A stretch of DNA of 64,000 nt from Scytonematopsis contorta HA4267-MV1 (GCA_019359035.1 JAHHIC010000037.1:1-64000); one strand, 5' to 3'; counted from the first letter of the stretch, positions 36,649 to 46,351 are shown. Made by a program: numbers and translations. The notes: generated from the sequence alone by a model not told the origin.

Positions 36649-37423
36649 GGTCGAAGGGACTTCGGATAAAGTTTTTTATGAGCGTTTTGTAAATAGAGAA
36701 GCTTGTGAAGTAGTTACTGTTTCCGGCAAACCCTCCAGTAAAATTAGAGTCATTGAAGTTTTAGATAAACTGGAAAAATCAAGTTTCCAGGGAATTTTAG
36801 CAATTGTTGATGCTGATTTTGACCGTCTAGAAACTTCATCACATAATAGCCCTAATCTGCTCCGTACCGATACTCACGACCTTGAAACCATTCTTATCAA
36901 ATCGTTTGCCTTAGATAAGATTATTGCTGAGTTTGGTTCGCCAGAGAAAATTGCCAAGTTTGGAGATGTGAGAAAAGTATTACTTCAAGCTGGTCTTTCT
37001 ATTGGTTATTTGCTTTGGGTTTCTCGACTTGATGGCTTAAACTTGACCTTTAGCGGTATAACATTCAGCAAGTTTATTAATGAACAAACCCTGTGTATTG
37101 ATGAAATAAAACTGATTCAAGAGGTTAAGAATAAATCCCAAACCTTATCGTTAGATAATAAAAATTTACAACAAAGACTAATAAAGCAGAAAAGTAACGA
37201 CCATGACCCTTGGCAAGTATGCTGTGGTCATCACTTAGTGGAAATACTATCTTTCGGTTTACGCAAGACGATTGGCTCTTTTAAACCTACTGATATTGAA
37301 CCAAATAGCCTCGAACGTAATTTGCGCTTGGCTTATGAAGAAGTTTACTTTCATGAAACACAACTCTACTTGGACATTCGTGTATGGGAAAGTAATAATC
37401 AGGAATTTAAAGTTATCGGATGA
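36623..37423 (+). CDS. DUF4435 (TOPRIM-like, AriB type) protein
   Basis: A 266-residue protein, read from a GTG at 36623. TOPRIM-like motifs: ITVEGTSDKVFYERF (Glu, about 10) and LAIVDADFDRLE (DxD, about 61); then TDTHDLETILIKSF, the usual DUF4435 block. In PARIS defence systems this protein is the toxin effector released by an AriA ATPase. Here only the first codons of the ATPase remain upstream (see 36598), so the effector is orphaned. Its native start may have been lost, and the GTG inside the ATPase remnant is the best available one. Confidence 0.82.
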   Translation: MAYLEYLITVEGTSDKVFYERFVNREACEVVTVSGKPSSKIRVIEVLDKLEKSSFQGILAIVDADFDRLETSSHNSPNLLRTDTHDLETILIKSFALDKIIAEFGSPEKIAKFGDVRKVLLQAGLSIGYLLWVSRLDGLNLTFSGITFSKFINEQTLCIDEIKLIQEVKNKSQTLSLDNKNLQQRLIKQKSNDHDPWQVCCGHHLVEILSFGLRKTIGSFKPTDIEPNSLERNLRLAYEEVYFHETQLYLDIRVWESNNQEFKVIG

Positions 37424-37530
37424 TATATAACTCTCTCCTCTACTGTTTGCGTTTTATATCACACATGCTACGAATAATAAAAATTATAATGTGCATAACA
37501 ATATCAATATTTCCCAACTAAATAAATTTT

Positions 37531-38868
37531 ATGATGGAATGGAAAAAGCTTTTGACACCGCAAAGGCTTGGAAACACAAAAGCAGAAGACATCCAATATG
37601 ATAGAACCCCATTCCATAGAGATTACGACAGAATAGTATTTTCCTCTCCGTTTCGTCGTCTTAAAGACAAAACTCAAGTTTTTTCCCTACCAAAAAATGA
37701 TTATATTCGCACTCGTTTAATCCATAGTTTAGAAGTTTCTTGTGTCGGACGCTCTTTGGGTCGAATAGTAGGGTATGAAATTGTCCAGCAACATGGACTA
37801 GAAAAAGATGGTTTTAGTGCTGCTGATTTTGGAGATATTGTTTCTGCTGCTTGTTTAGCTCATGATATTGGTAATCCTCCTTTTGGTCATGCTGGAGAAG
37901 ATGCAATGCGTATTGGTTTTAAATCTTGGTACGATAGCATAAATAATAAAGAGTTACTCAATCAGCATCAAAAAACTGATTTTGATTTATTTGAAGGTAA
38001 TGCTCAAGGTTTTAGAATTCTCACAAAACTAGAAATGCAACCCCGACGAGGAGGGATGGGGCTTACTTGTCCTACTTTAGCAGCTTTTACAAAATACCCT
38101 AGGGAATCTTTTATTCCAGAAAATATAATCAACGGTTATTCGGGTTGTAGTTCTCATAAATATGGTTTTTTCCAAGCTGAGAAAGATTTATTTGCTGAAG
38201 TTGCAGAAACTGTTGGTTTAATTCGTCGTCATGAAAGTTGTGACGAGAATATTGCTTGGTGGTGTAGACATCCTTTGGCTTTTTTGATGGAAGCTGCTGA
38301 TGATATTTGTTATTCAATTGTTGATGTGGAAGATGCTTTTCGCATGGGTTACTTTTCTTATCAGCAAGCGAGAGATTTACTTAATGGAATTGCGGGTATT
38401 GATATAGAACAATTCTTAGAAAGTGATGCTGAGAAAATTAAGCGTTTGCGTGCTAAAGCTATTAATAAATTAGTAGGAGAAGCCGCTGATATTTTTCTGG
38501 CATACGAAACAGAAATTCTTTGTGGTAAGTTTGACCAACATTTATTGTCCTTGAGTAATTATTTCCAGCATTTAAAAGAGATTTTTCAAATAATTAGTAG
38601 CACTGTTTTTGACCATCGGGATGTGGTTGGTATGCGAATTGCTGGTTATGAAGTTTTGGGAAAATTATTTTCTGAGTTTGTAGATGGGGTTTTGTATAGT
38701 ACAGAGAAAGGTAAATTAGTTTATCATATGCTTCCCCAAGAATATCGTCCTGATTCGGATGAGGATGTTTATAATAAAATTCTCCGAATCACAGATTATA
38801 TTTCGGGAATGACTGATTATTTTGCGACAAGTTTATTCCAGCAGTTTAGTGGGATTTCTTTAATGTAA
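37531..38868 (+). CDS. dgt: dGTPase (dNTP triphosphohydrolase)
   Basis: A 445-residue HD-domain enzyme: DRIVFSSPFRRLKDKTQV, RTRLIHSLEVSCVGRSLG (His ligand), CLAHDIGNPPFGHAGEDAM (HD ligands), HPLAFLMEAADDICYSIVD (Asp ligand). All four metal ligands H...HD...D are present and the length is typical. It hydrolyses dGTP (or other dNTPs) to nucleoside and triphosphate. Such enzymes also act in anti-phage dNTP depletion; the location next to a PARIS remnant and an Rpn-type nuclease fits a defence setting but does not prove it. Start ATG at 37531 or 37534. Confidence 0.93.
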   Translation: MMEWKKLLTPQRLGNTKAEDIQYDRTPFHRDYDRIVFSSPFRRLKDKTQVFSLPKNDYIRTRLIHSLEVSCVGRSLGRIVGYEIVQQHGLEKDGFSAADFGDIVSAACLAHDIGNPPFGHAGEDAMRIGFKSWYDSINNKELLNQHQKTDFDLFEGNAQGFRILTKLEMQPRRGGMGLTCPTLAAFTKYPRESFIPENIINGYSGCSSHKYGFFQAEKDLFAEVAETVGLIRRHESCDENIAWWCRHPLAFLMEAADDICYSIVDVEDAFRMGYFSYQQARDLLNGIAGIDIEQFLESDAEKIKRLRAKAINKLVGEAADIFLAYETEILCGKFDQHLLSLSNYFQHLKEIFQIISSTVFDHRDVVGMRIAGYEVLGKLFSEFVDGVLYSTEKGKLVYHMLPQEYRPDSDEDVYNKILRITDYISGMTDYFATSLFQQFSGISLM

Positions 38869-39061
38869 GCATTATTTTGCTGCGGTGTGTTAGCGCTTTT
38901 CTCCACTTCGTAAGCGTGAAGTTTATTCGGTAAAAAATAAAACATATATAGATGTTATTTTCAAGATTTATGAACTATATGATTTGAAATATTTCTCTTG
39001 CCCGACAATTAGAAACTGGGTAAATTCTACTTAACCAGGTTTCTACAAACCTTGAAAATGA

Positions 39062-40027
39062 ATGACTAAAAATCCTTTTGACCAATTCTCCAAAAAGTTT
39101 TTTGAAGAATTTCTTTCTACCTTAGGTGAGGTTAGGGTGAATTATGAAATTCCTGGGGAAGCAAGACAGGTTGATATTTGGTTTATTCCATCAAATCAAC
39201 CAACTGGTGACTCAAGGGAGTTGGGTATTTTAGCTCGAATCGCAGAAAATCCTTGCTTACTAGAACCCTTTCGCAAGCAACCGACCGCACGAGAAATCCA
39301 CAGTTGTGTTTTTAAGCTATATCATTTAGAAGCAGAAATTATACGTGAAATCAAGCGAGATGAAGATAAAATTTTAGACTCAGAACTACCACAATTGTGG
39401 ATTATTGCTACTTCTTGTACGGATAAACTGTTGAATGATTTACCTGCCACCAGAGATGAAGCTTGGCCGGATGGTATTTACTCTGTAGGAAAAATACTTA
39501 GAATTAAAATTGTCGCCATTGATAGATTGCCGCCAACCCCAGAAACGCTTTGCTTGAGAATTATGGGTAAAGATTTAATTCAAAAACAGGCTGTTGATGA
39601 AGTTATTGCTTTACCCAGAGAAGATACCAAGCGTTCCAAAATTTTAAAGCTGCTTTCCACTTGGAAGATTAGCATAGAAGTAAATAACGAGATTGATTTT
39701 GAAGAGACGGAGCTAATTATGAATTTATCACAAGCTTACTTAGAGTGGGAGCAAGAAACAGAGCTTCGTGGAGTGGAACGCGGTAAGGAGATGGGTAAGG
39801 AGATAGGTAAGGAGATAGGTAAGGAGATAGGTAAGGAGATAGGTAAGGAAATTGAGCGACGTCAATTGCTGGAAAGCCTACTCTCAGCACGATTTGGTGA
39901 GGTCGATTCGCAATTAACTGCAATCGTTGAGCCTATACTAAATTTACCAACCCAGGAGTATACTGCAATACTGTTACAGTTATCGAGCTTGTCTCGCGAG
40001 GATTTGTTGATGCGTTTTCGGACTTAA
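39062..40027 (+). CDS. Rpn/PD-(D/E)XK-like protein with GKEI repeats
   Basis: A 321-residue protein. The N-terminal half (YEIPGEARQVDIWFIPS, LPQLWIIATSC) is the Rpn-like nuclease-fold domain common in cyanobacteria. A linker at about 241-264 is made of six 4-residue units (GKEM, then GKEI), from a 12-bp tandem repeat at 39782-39853. The end (LLESLLSARFGEVDSQLTA, LSSLSREDLLMRF) is a DUF4351-like C-terminal domain. Rpn proteins are recombination-promoting nucleases or transposase-like; this one is a long multi-copy type. No active-site triad is fully clear. Confidence 0.75.
   Translation: MTKNPFDQFSKKFFEEFLSTLGEVRVNYEIPGEARQVDIWFIPSNQPTGDSRELGILARIAENPCLLEPFRKQPTAREIHSCVFKLYHLEAEIIREIKRDEDKILDSELPQLWIIATSCTDKLLNDLPATRDEAWPDGIYSVGKILRIKIVAIDRLPPTPETLCLRIMGKDLIQKQAVDEVIALPREDTKRSKILKLLSTWKISIEVNNEIDFEETELIMNLSQAYLEWEQETELRGVERGKEMGKEIGKEIGKEIGKEIGKEIERRQLLESLLSARFGEVDSQLTAIVEPILNLPTQEYTAILLQLSSLSREDLLMRFRT
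39782..39853. repeat. 12-bp tandem repeat, six units, in frame
   Basis: Units ggtaaggagata (first one ending atg, last one aaatt) encode GKEI and keep frame. Unit number likely varies by slippage and changes only linker length. Confidence 0.92.
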
Positions 40028-40132
40028 ATTTTAGTTGGCTGTGGTGCTGGTTTGTAGAGGGGATGGATTATTTAATTTCCATTCCTGAGAAGGTATCATT
40101 ACAAAGGTGAGAACGCAATCGCCGTTAAACTA

Positions 40133-42769
40133 ATGAAAGCCGACATCCAACAACCAACCGCAACCGTTACATCTACTTTAACTCGTCCCGAACTTCTCGC
40201 TCCCGCTGGTAACTGGGAATGTGCGAAAGCTGCGGTAGAGAATGGTGCTGATGCTATTTACTTCGGTTTAGATAAGTTTAATGCGCGAATGCGTGCTGAA
40301 AATTTTACCGAAGCTGATTTACCGGAATTAATGGAGTTTCTCCATCTTCGTGGTGTTAAGGGTTATGTCACACTTAATACCCTTGTTTTCCCCCAAGAAT
40401 TTAGGGAAGCACAGCAATATATTCGCTCAATTATTGTTGCGGGTGTGGATGCTGTTATTGTTCAAGATATTGGTATTTGTCGCCTTATTCGCCACATTTC
40501 TCCAGATTTCCCGATTCATGCTTCTACTCAAATGAGTATTACCAGTTCTGCTGGTGTGGAATTTGCTGAGAATTTAGGGTGTAATTTAGTTGTGTTAGCG
40601 CGTGAGTGTTCGCTACAAGAAATCGATAAAATTCAGAATCAGTTAGCACGACGTGAGATTTCTTTACCTTTGGAAGTATTTGTTCATGGTGCTTTATGTG
40701 TCGCTTATTCTGGACAATGTTTGACTTCCGAAGCTTTGGGAGGACGTTCGGCTAACCGGGGTGAGTGTGCCCAAGCTTGTCGAATGCCTTATGATTTGAT
40801 TGCGGATGGAGATGTTGTTAATTTAGGTGATAAAAAATATCTTCTTAGTCCTCAGGATTTAGCAGGTTTAGATGTTTTGCCCGATTTGGTGAAGACTGGG
40901 GTGAGTTGTTTGAAAATTGAAGGACGACTTAAGGCTCCGGAGTATGTTGCTAATGTTACTGGTGTTTATCGGCAGGCTTTGGATAGGGTGATGGAATCTT
41001 TGGAAGAACCTAAGCTTGAAGAAGAGAGACCTAACCCCCCAACCCCCTTCCCTGCTAGGGAAGGGGGGGTAAGAGAGGAGGTAAGAGAAGAAGCTAAATC
41101 TCCGGAGGAGGAGCGTTATAATTTGGAGATGGCTTTTTCTCGTGGTATTTATACGGGGTGGTTCGGTGGAATCAACAATCAAGAGTTGGTTCATGCTCGA
41201 TTTGGGAAGAAGCGCGGGGTGTATTTAGGGGAAGTTATTAGAATTAAAAACGAGCAAGTTATAGTGAAGTTGGAGGCACCATTAAAAGCTGGTGATGGTG
41301 TTGTATTTGACTGCGGTCATCCGGAAGCGAAGGAAGAAGGGGGTCGGATTTACGGGGTGCAGCAAAAAGGTAAAGAGGTTGTTATTAGTTTTGGACGAGA
41401 TGCAATTAATTGGCGACGGGTACATATTGGCGATAAAATTTGGAAAACTAGCGACCCTGAATTAGATAAGCAGTTACGACAAAGTTTTGCTGGGGAAGTA
41501 CCACAGTTTCAACGTCCTATTTTTGTGGAAGTACATGGTGATGTTGGGCAAAATTTAGTGGCTATTGCTCGTGATGAGTTGGGTCATGTTGTACAGGTGG
41601 AGTCGTCTGTGGCTTTGGAAGCTGCTCGCAATAAGCCTTTAACAATAGAGAAGTTAGAGGAACAATTTGGACGTTTGGGAAATACTCCTTTTAAGTTGGG
41701 TGGGTTGAAGAATTTGCTTAATGGTGATGTTATTGTGCCGGTGAGTGAGTTAAACCGGATGCGTCGAGAAGTTGTTAGTAAGTTGGAAGGTTTGCGGAGT
41801 CAACCTAAGCGATGGCAATTGAATGAAAAGGCTTCGTTGGATGATTTAATGGTCTCACGCAAAGCCGCTAAGACGCAAAGAATTAAGGAAACTGATGCTT
41901 CGCTGGTTGTGTTGGTGAGAAATCTTAAGCAATTAGAAGCGACGTTGAAAGCTGGGGTACAGACGATTTATTGTGAGTTTGAAGACCCCCGTAAATATCG
42001 GGAAGCTGTCCAAATTGTACGCTCTCATTCCCAACCCTGTAAAGACGCGATTAATCGCGTCTCTACCCCACTCCCTAAAATTTTCGTTGCTCCTCCCAGA
42101 ATTACGAAACCTGGGGAAAGTTGGATTTTGCAGCAAGTTATTTCTAGTGATGCTGATGGTTATTTGATTAGGAATTATGACCATTTAGAGTTCTTTGCTG
42201 GACATAAATGTATTGGGGATTTTTCACTTAATGTTGCTAATGCTTTGACTGCTGATTATTTTAAAAATAATTTTGGATTGGAGAGAGTTACTGCTTCTTA
42301 TGATTTAAATATTAATCAATTGGAAGATTTACTTAAAAGTTCTCCTCCTGAATGGTATGAGGTGACAATCCACCAGCATATGCCGATGTTCCATATGGAG
42401 CATTGTGTATTTTGTGCTTTTCTCTCGACGGGAACTGATTTTACTAATTGCGGACGACCTTGCGAGAAGCACGAGGTAAAATTACGGGATAGGGTGGGAA
42501 CTGAACATGTTCTCCAAGCTGATGCTGGTTGTCGTAATACTGTTTTTAATGGTACTGCTCAAACTGGGGCTGAATATGTACAAAGATTTTTGGAACTTGG
42601 TTTACGGAATTTCCGCATTGAGTTTTTGAACGAGACACCTGAACAGGTTACCCAAAGTATTAATATGTATCGGCAACTTTTGCAAGGTGAAATTAGTGGT
42701 TCTCAACTTTGGCGTGGTTTGAAGTTGGTTAATCAGTTGGGGGTCACTAGGGGAGCGGTTTTTCGATAA
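40133..42769 (+). CDS. U32-family peptidase (RlhA/YdcP-like) with in-frame repeats
   Basis: An 878-residue protein. N-terminal U32 barrel: LLAPAGNWECAKAAVENGAD (about 19), HASTQMSITSSAGVEFAENL, VFVHGALCVAYSGQCL and GGRSANRGECAQACRMPY with the conserved Cys set. Then a DUF3656-like middle part and a C-terminal U32-like half with CVFCAFLSTGTDF and NCGRPCEKH. E. coli RlhA (YdcP) hydroxylates 23S rRNA, and this is the nearest known role. Two dispersed repeats are translated in frame: 41028-41070 (NPPTPFPAREGG) and 42039-42066 (KDAINRVS). Both fall between conserved blocks, so the enzyme may still work. Confidence 0.88.
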   Translation: MKADIQQPTATVTSTLTRPELLAPAGNWECAKAAVENGADAIYFGLDKFNARMRAENFTEADLPELMEFLHLRGVKGYVTLNTLVFPQEFREAQQYIRSIIVAGVDAVIVQDIGICRLIRHISPDFPIHASTQMSITSSAGVEFAENLGCNLVVLARECSLQEIDKIQNQLARREISLPLEVFVHGALCVAYSGQCLTSEALGGRSANRGECAQACRMPYDLIADGDVVNLGDKKYLLSPQDLAGLDVLPDLVKTGVSCLKIEGRLKAPEYVANVTGVYRQALDRVMESLEEPKLEEERPNPPTPFPAREGGVREEVREEAKSPEEERYNLEMAFSRGIYTGWFGGINNQELVHARFGKKRGVYLGEVIRIKNEQVIVKLEAPLKAGDGVVFDCGHPEAKEEGGRIYGVQQKGKEVVISFGRDAINWRRVHIGDKIWKTSDPELDKQLRQSFAGEVPQFQRPIFVEVHGDVGQNLVAIARDELGHVVQVESSVALEAARNKPLTIEKLEEQFGRLGNTPFKLGGLKNLLNGDVIVPVSELNRMRREVVSKLEGLRSQPKRWQLNEKASLDDLMVSRKAAKTQRIKETDASLVVLVRNLKQLEATLKAGVQTIYCEFEDPRKYREAVQIVRSHSQPCKDAINRVSTPLPKIFVAPPRITKPGESWILQQVISSDADGYLIRNYDHLEFFAGHKCIGDFSLNVANALTADYFKNNFGLERVTASYDLNINQLEDLLKSSPPEWYEVTIHQHMPMFHMEHCVFCAFLSTGTDFTNCGRPCEKHEVKLRDRVGTEHVLQADAGCRNTVFNGTAQTGAEYVQRFLELGLRNFRIEFLNETPEQVTQSINMYRQLLQGEISGSQLWRGLKLVNQLGVTRGAVFR
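41028..41070. repeat. gacctaacccccc repeat inside the U32 gene
   Basis: Same element as the two copies at 20533-20693, here with cttccctgctagggaag as inner palindrome. It is translated as PNPPTPFPAREGG without breaking the frame. Confidence 0.88.
42039..42066. repeat. 28-bp palindrome inside the U32 gene
   Basis: gtaaagac/gtctctac outer arms (one mismatch) and gcgatt/aatcgc inner arms, read in frame as KDAINRVS. The same DNA is translated in a different frame (ETRLIAS) in the porin gene. Confidence 0.9.
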
Positions 42770-42978
42770 AATTTCTGTGTCTGTTAGACAAGGTAATGAT
42801 GGGTTACGGCGCATTTTTGTTATCGTATCAAACCCTGTATTTTCGCAGGCCTAACCCATCCTACATAATTGCTATAGATTTTCGGTCACTAAACATGTAA
42901 TCGTAGATTTGTACATGTTGGTTTTATTGTGCTTACCGATTTACTATATTTTTACGCTAGTGACTGGAGACCACAACC

Positions 42979-43620
42979 TTGGGAATAGAACTACGCAGCT
43001 TCGTATTTCTCGATAGCCTGCAACCTCAACATGCAGCATATATGGGAACTGTAGCCCAAGGATTTTTGCCGTTACCAGGGGATACGTCTTTATGGATTGA
43101 AATTTCCCCCGGTATTGAAATTAACCGGATTACTGATGTAGCCCTAAAAGCTGCTTCGGTGCGTCCAGGTGTACAGGTGGTAGAACGTTTGTACGGTTTG
43201 TTAGAAGTTCATTCTGGCTCCCAAGGGGAAACGCGAGCTGCTGGTCAAGCAATTTTAGCGACGTTGGGAGTTAAAAAAGAGGAATGTCTGAAACCACGTA
43301 TTGTTTCTAGCCAGATTATTCGTAATATCGACGCTTACCAAACACAACTAATTAATCGTACTCGACGGGGACAATTATTATTAGCAGGACAAACATTATA
43401 TGTATTAGAAGTTGAACCTGCTGCTTATGCTGCATTAGCTGCGAATGAAGCTGAAAAAGCCGCGTCTATTAATATCCTTGAAGTACAAGCAGTAGGTAGT
43501 TTTGGCAGACTGTATTTAGGTGGACAAGAACGCGATATTCTGGCAGGAGCTGACGGAGCTTTAACAGCAATTGAAAGCGTTGCTGGTCGGACAAGTCGAG
43601 ACAATAAACGTGCGGAGTGA
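42979..43620 (+). CDS. ccmP: carboxysome shell protein CcmP (tandem BMC)
   Basis: A 213-residue tandem-BMC (BMC-T) protein, starting at a TTG (42979). N-terminal [20 protein letters not shown], then [37 protein letters not shown], and in the second domain [19 protein letters not shown] and [15 protein letters not shown]. Length and sequence fit CcmP, the gated trimer that stacks face to face in the beta-carboxysome shell. It lies away from the ccmKLMN cluster, as is usual. The pentapeptide gene starts 10 bp later and is probably co-transcribed. Confidence 0.9.
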   Translation: MGIELRSFVFLDSLQPQHAAYMGTVAQGFLPLPGDTSLWIEISPGIEINRITDVALKAASVRPGVQVVERLYGLLEVHSGSQGETRAAGQAILATLGVKKEECLKPRIVSSQIIRNIDAYQTQLINRTRRGQLLLAGQTLYVLEVEPAAYAALAANEAEKAASINILEVQAVGSFGRLYLGGQERDILAGADGALTAIESVAGRTSRDNKRAE

Positions 43621-43630
43621 AGGAGTTAAA

Positions 43631-44464
43631 ATGGCTGATTTGGAGCATCTGGCTTTATTAAAAGCTGGTGCAATTACATGGGTTGAATGGAGAAAGGAAC
43701 ATCCCCTGCTTGTTCCAGACCTGAGCAGCGCAAACCTAAAAGGGGATAACCTTGGAGGTGCAAATCTTCGAGGGGTAAATTTAAGTAAGGTGGATTTAGG
43801 TGGTGCTTTACTTGTACGAGCGAACCTAAGTGACGCTGATTTGAGTGGGGCTAATCTGAAAAGGGCTAAATTAATAGAAGCCAACCTCAAGGGTGCGAAC
43901 TTTAGTCTGGCAAATCTTATGGAAGCAGCACTTACACAGGCTTCTTTAACTTATGCTAACTTAGTGGGAACTGATTTGAGTGGGGCTAATTTGAAAGAAG
44001 CTGTTATGGAATCCGCTACTTTGATTGGGGCTAATTTGGAAAGTGCTAATTTAATAGATGTTGATTTGGGTTCTGCCAAACTTAACCGAAGTAATCTTTG
44101 TTTTGCGGAAATGATGACAGCTAATTTAATTGGGGCTGATTTAAGTAATGCTAATCTTCACGAAACAGAGTTAACGGGAGCTTATCTTTATAAAGCAAAT
44201 TTTTATAAAGCAAATTTGAATCAAGCTCATTTAGGTGGTGCGTATTTGTTACGAGCTAATATGAATGAGGCTGATTTGAGTCAAGCTGATTTAAGATGGA
44301 CTAATTTAAAAGGTGTTAATTTTGCGGGGGCTAATCTTAGAGGAACTAATTTTAAAGGTGCTAAAAATTTGTCTGTAGCACAAGTCCTGGATGGTATTAA
44401 TTGGAATCAGGCTGAGTATGATAGAGATTTTATGTCTAAGCTTGGGTTACCGTTACCAATATAA
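43631..44464 (+). CDS. pentapeptide-repeat protein
   Basis: A 277-residue protein from the ATG at 43631, which is preceded by the ribosome site aggag; an earlier in-frame ATG at 43571 would overlap ccmP. After an N-terminal helix (ADLEHLALLKAGAITWVEWR) come about 40 A(D/N)LxX repeats (ANLRGVNLSKVDLGGALL, ANLSDADLSGANLKRAKL) forming a right-handed quadrilateral helix. A short tail follows (VAQVLDGINWNQAEYDRDF). The cytoplasmic role is unknown. It shares an operon-like position with ccmP, a hint of a link that is not established. Confidence 0.92.
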   Translation: MADLEHLALLKAGAITWVEWRKEHPLLVPDLSSANLKGDNLGGANLRGVNLSKVDLGGALLVRANLSDADLSGANLKRAKLIEANLKGANFSLANLMEAALTQASLTYANLVGTDLSGANLKEAVMESATLIGANLESANLIDVDLGSAKLNRSNLCFAEMMTANLIGADLSNANLHETELTGAYLYKANFYKANLNQAHLGGAYLLRANMNEADLSQADLRWTNLKGVNFAGANLRGTNFKGAKNLSVAQVLDGINWNQAEYDRDFMSKLGLPLPI

Positions 44465-44526
44465 GTAGATACACTTAAAATAGTAGAGGATTCCAAAACT
44501 TATGACTACATCTAAATTGCATATCT

Positions 44527-44557
44527 AGGCGGGCAAGGATGCCCACCCCACAAGAGA
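44527..44557. repeat. gggcaaggatgcccacccc repeat
   Basis: Contains gggcaaggatgcccacccca with inner arms gggca/tgccc, also at 9320, 17060 (partial) and 60635 (inverted). Confidence 0.85.
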
Positions 44558-44630
44558 TGTAGAATTCAATAATGCTGTTTACATGTGAAAAATCATAGAA
44601 GTATATTAAGTGTAAAGGGTGGTCATTGAA

Positions 44631-45326
44631 ATGAGTAAACGAAACAAAATTGAATTTGAATTAAAAGATGTTAAATATCAAATTTGGAGGTTACATGATG
44701 AGGAAAAGACAACTTTACGCAGAAGCAGTATTAAAATAAATAATGACAGTAGTCTCTTTACACAATTTAATCTTTGGCAGGACAAAGGAAATAGTTTCAA
44801 TTTAGCAAAAAAATATTTAATTTTAGAGCATCTGTTTGGAGAAACTAGCTCATTTGACAGTGAAAAATGTTCTTTTTATTTCCCATTATTACTTTCGATA
44901 GAGAAAGAATCAAGACCCTTTTTCTATATATTAAATGTTTATGACCTTTGTGGTATTACACAACATAGTTTTTACAAAATTATGGAAAATGGGGTAGCAA
45001 ATTACTGTATTCTTCCCGCGTGTGAACCCATTGAAACCGAATTTTCTCAGGAAGAAATCAATTATTTTATAAGTTATTTTGAAGGCTATCTAATTGGACG
45101 TTTTCAATCTGCGGGTATTACTCCAGATAAACCTTTTTTGAAACAAATAGATTCCAACTTTATTTTGTATGGTTATAAAGATGGCGAATATTTTGAACAA
45201 AATTATAAGAGTGAAGAAGAATATTTTAAAGCAATTAAATCTTTTAAGGATACATATGGAGCTTATGAGAAGAAACTAGGGTCAAATATTACTGCTCTCT
45301 TGAATAAGATAACTCAGGAAGAATAG
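44631..45326 (+). CDS. protein of unknown function
   Basis: About 231 residues from the ATG at 44631 (MSKRNKIEF); a GTG at 44619 would add four residues. It is a soluble, charged protein with FSLAKKYL-type helices (NSFNLAKKYLILEHLFG), aromatic strands (KCSFYFPLLLSIEKES) and a C-terminal acidic region (YKDGEYFEQNYKSEEEYF). I do not recognise a family. It has lower GC than the neighbouring genes and stands alone between repeats, so recent acquisition is possible. Confidence 0.7.
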   Translation: MSKRNKIEFELKDVKYQIWRLHDEEKTTLRRSSIKINNDSSLFTQFNLWQDKGNSFNLAKKYLILEHLFGETSSFDSEKCSFYFPLLLSIEKESRPFFYILNVYDLCGITQHSFYKIMENGVANYCILPACEPIETEFSQEEINYFISYFEGYLIGRFQSAGITPDKPFLKQIDSNFILYGYKDGEYFEQNYKSEEEYFKAIKSFKDTYGAYEKKLGSNITALLNKITQEE

Positions 45327-45445
45327 TAATACCAATTCAGTGTAAAAATCTGCCTAATTCGCGTCTTTGCGCCTTTGCTTGAGGCATGTCAATCAAAAGT
45401 ACAAAGGGAACATCTTGAACTTAAATCAGATTTCCCCCACAACTA

Positions 45446-46351
45446 TCAATTAAGCATAATTGACTGTCTTGCAAAACCGATATCATAGATAAAGAAATAA
45501 AGATTAACTACAATTAAAGCGATAAATCCTGATAAACCAGTAATACCAACAGTTAAATCATTTCCACCTTGAACTAATATTATTGGAAGTGCCGCAATAG
45601 CATTTAATGTACCGTGCATAATTGATACGGCAATTACAGAATTAGATTTAATTCTGACGTAATTAAATATTGGTGCCATCAATAAAGTACAAATTATCAT
45701 CATGGCAACACCTAGTTTAGGATGCTGATTATAATTGTGTCCTTGTAAAATTAATGGTGCGTGCCATACACCCCAAGTTAGACCTATAATTATTGATGAT
45801 TTCCAAAAGCCAAGTCTTGCTAGTTCTTTTTGTAAAAATCCTCTCCAACCTAATTCTTCACCAAAGGCAAAAACAGCATTTATTGTTATCCCAGCAATTA
45901 AAGCTTGGGCTATACCAGTTAAAATAAAAATATAATTGGGAGTTCGAGCTAAATCACTTTGTATCTTGCTTAATTCTTCTGGTTTGACTACTGTTCCCAG
46001 TATTTGTGAAATCCCCCCAAAATCTGGTGCGTACTTAATCCCCGGTAATAGTATACTAACTACTACTGTCATAAAAGCAATAATAATAGGTAGTAACCAT
46101 GCGATAAAGAACCACGTATTAATATTAAAAGATATACCTAAAACATTTAAATTTTCCCGATAAATAAATTTTTGAATTACTATAGTGACTAGCATCGGTA
46201 CTAACATGTAAATAGCACTAATAATAATTGAAGCCGGAGGAACCCATTTATTATTACTACCAAGATAAATAATTACTAATAGGAAATTAATCGTAAAAGT
46301 ACTAATCAGAAAACTTAAAATCTTAGTAACATTTATAGCCATCACACTCAC
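45446..46351 (-). CDS. CPBP-family intramembrane metalloprotease
   Basis: A 301-residue protein with about eight transmembrane helices. Active-site motifs: FGEELGWRGFLQKEL (EExxxR, about 166), LTWGVWHAPLIL (His, about 195) and SIMHGTLNAIAALP (HxxxN, about 244). These match CPBP (CAAX protease/bacteriocin-processing, Abi) proteins. The substrate is not known; roles range from prenyl-protein processing to self-immunity. It is a single gene on the minus strand. Confidence 0.92.
   Translation of the reverse strand: MSVMAINVTKILSFLISTFTINFLLVIIYLGSNNKWVPPASIIISAIYMLVPMLVTIVIQKFIYRENLNVLGISFNINTWFFIAWLLPIIIAFMTVVVSILLPGIKYAPDFGGISQILGTVVKPEELSKIQSDLARTPNYIFILTGIAQALIAGITINAVFAFGEELGWRGFLQKELARLGFWKSSIIIGLTWGVWHAPLILQGHNYNQHPKLGVAMMIICTLLMAPIFNYVRIKSNSVIAVSIMHGTLNAIAALPIILVQGGNDLTVGITGLSGFIALIVVNLYFFIYDIGFARQSIMLN

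Noticed and set aside
43571-43630. Earlier start of the pentapeptide gene
   Set aside because: It would overlap ccmP by about 50 bp and lacks a ribosome site; aggag stands right before the ATG at 43631.
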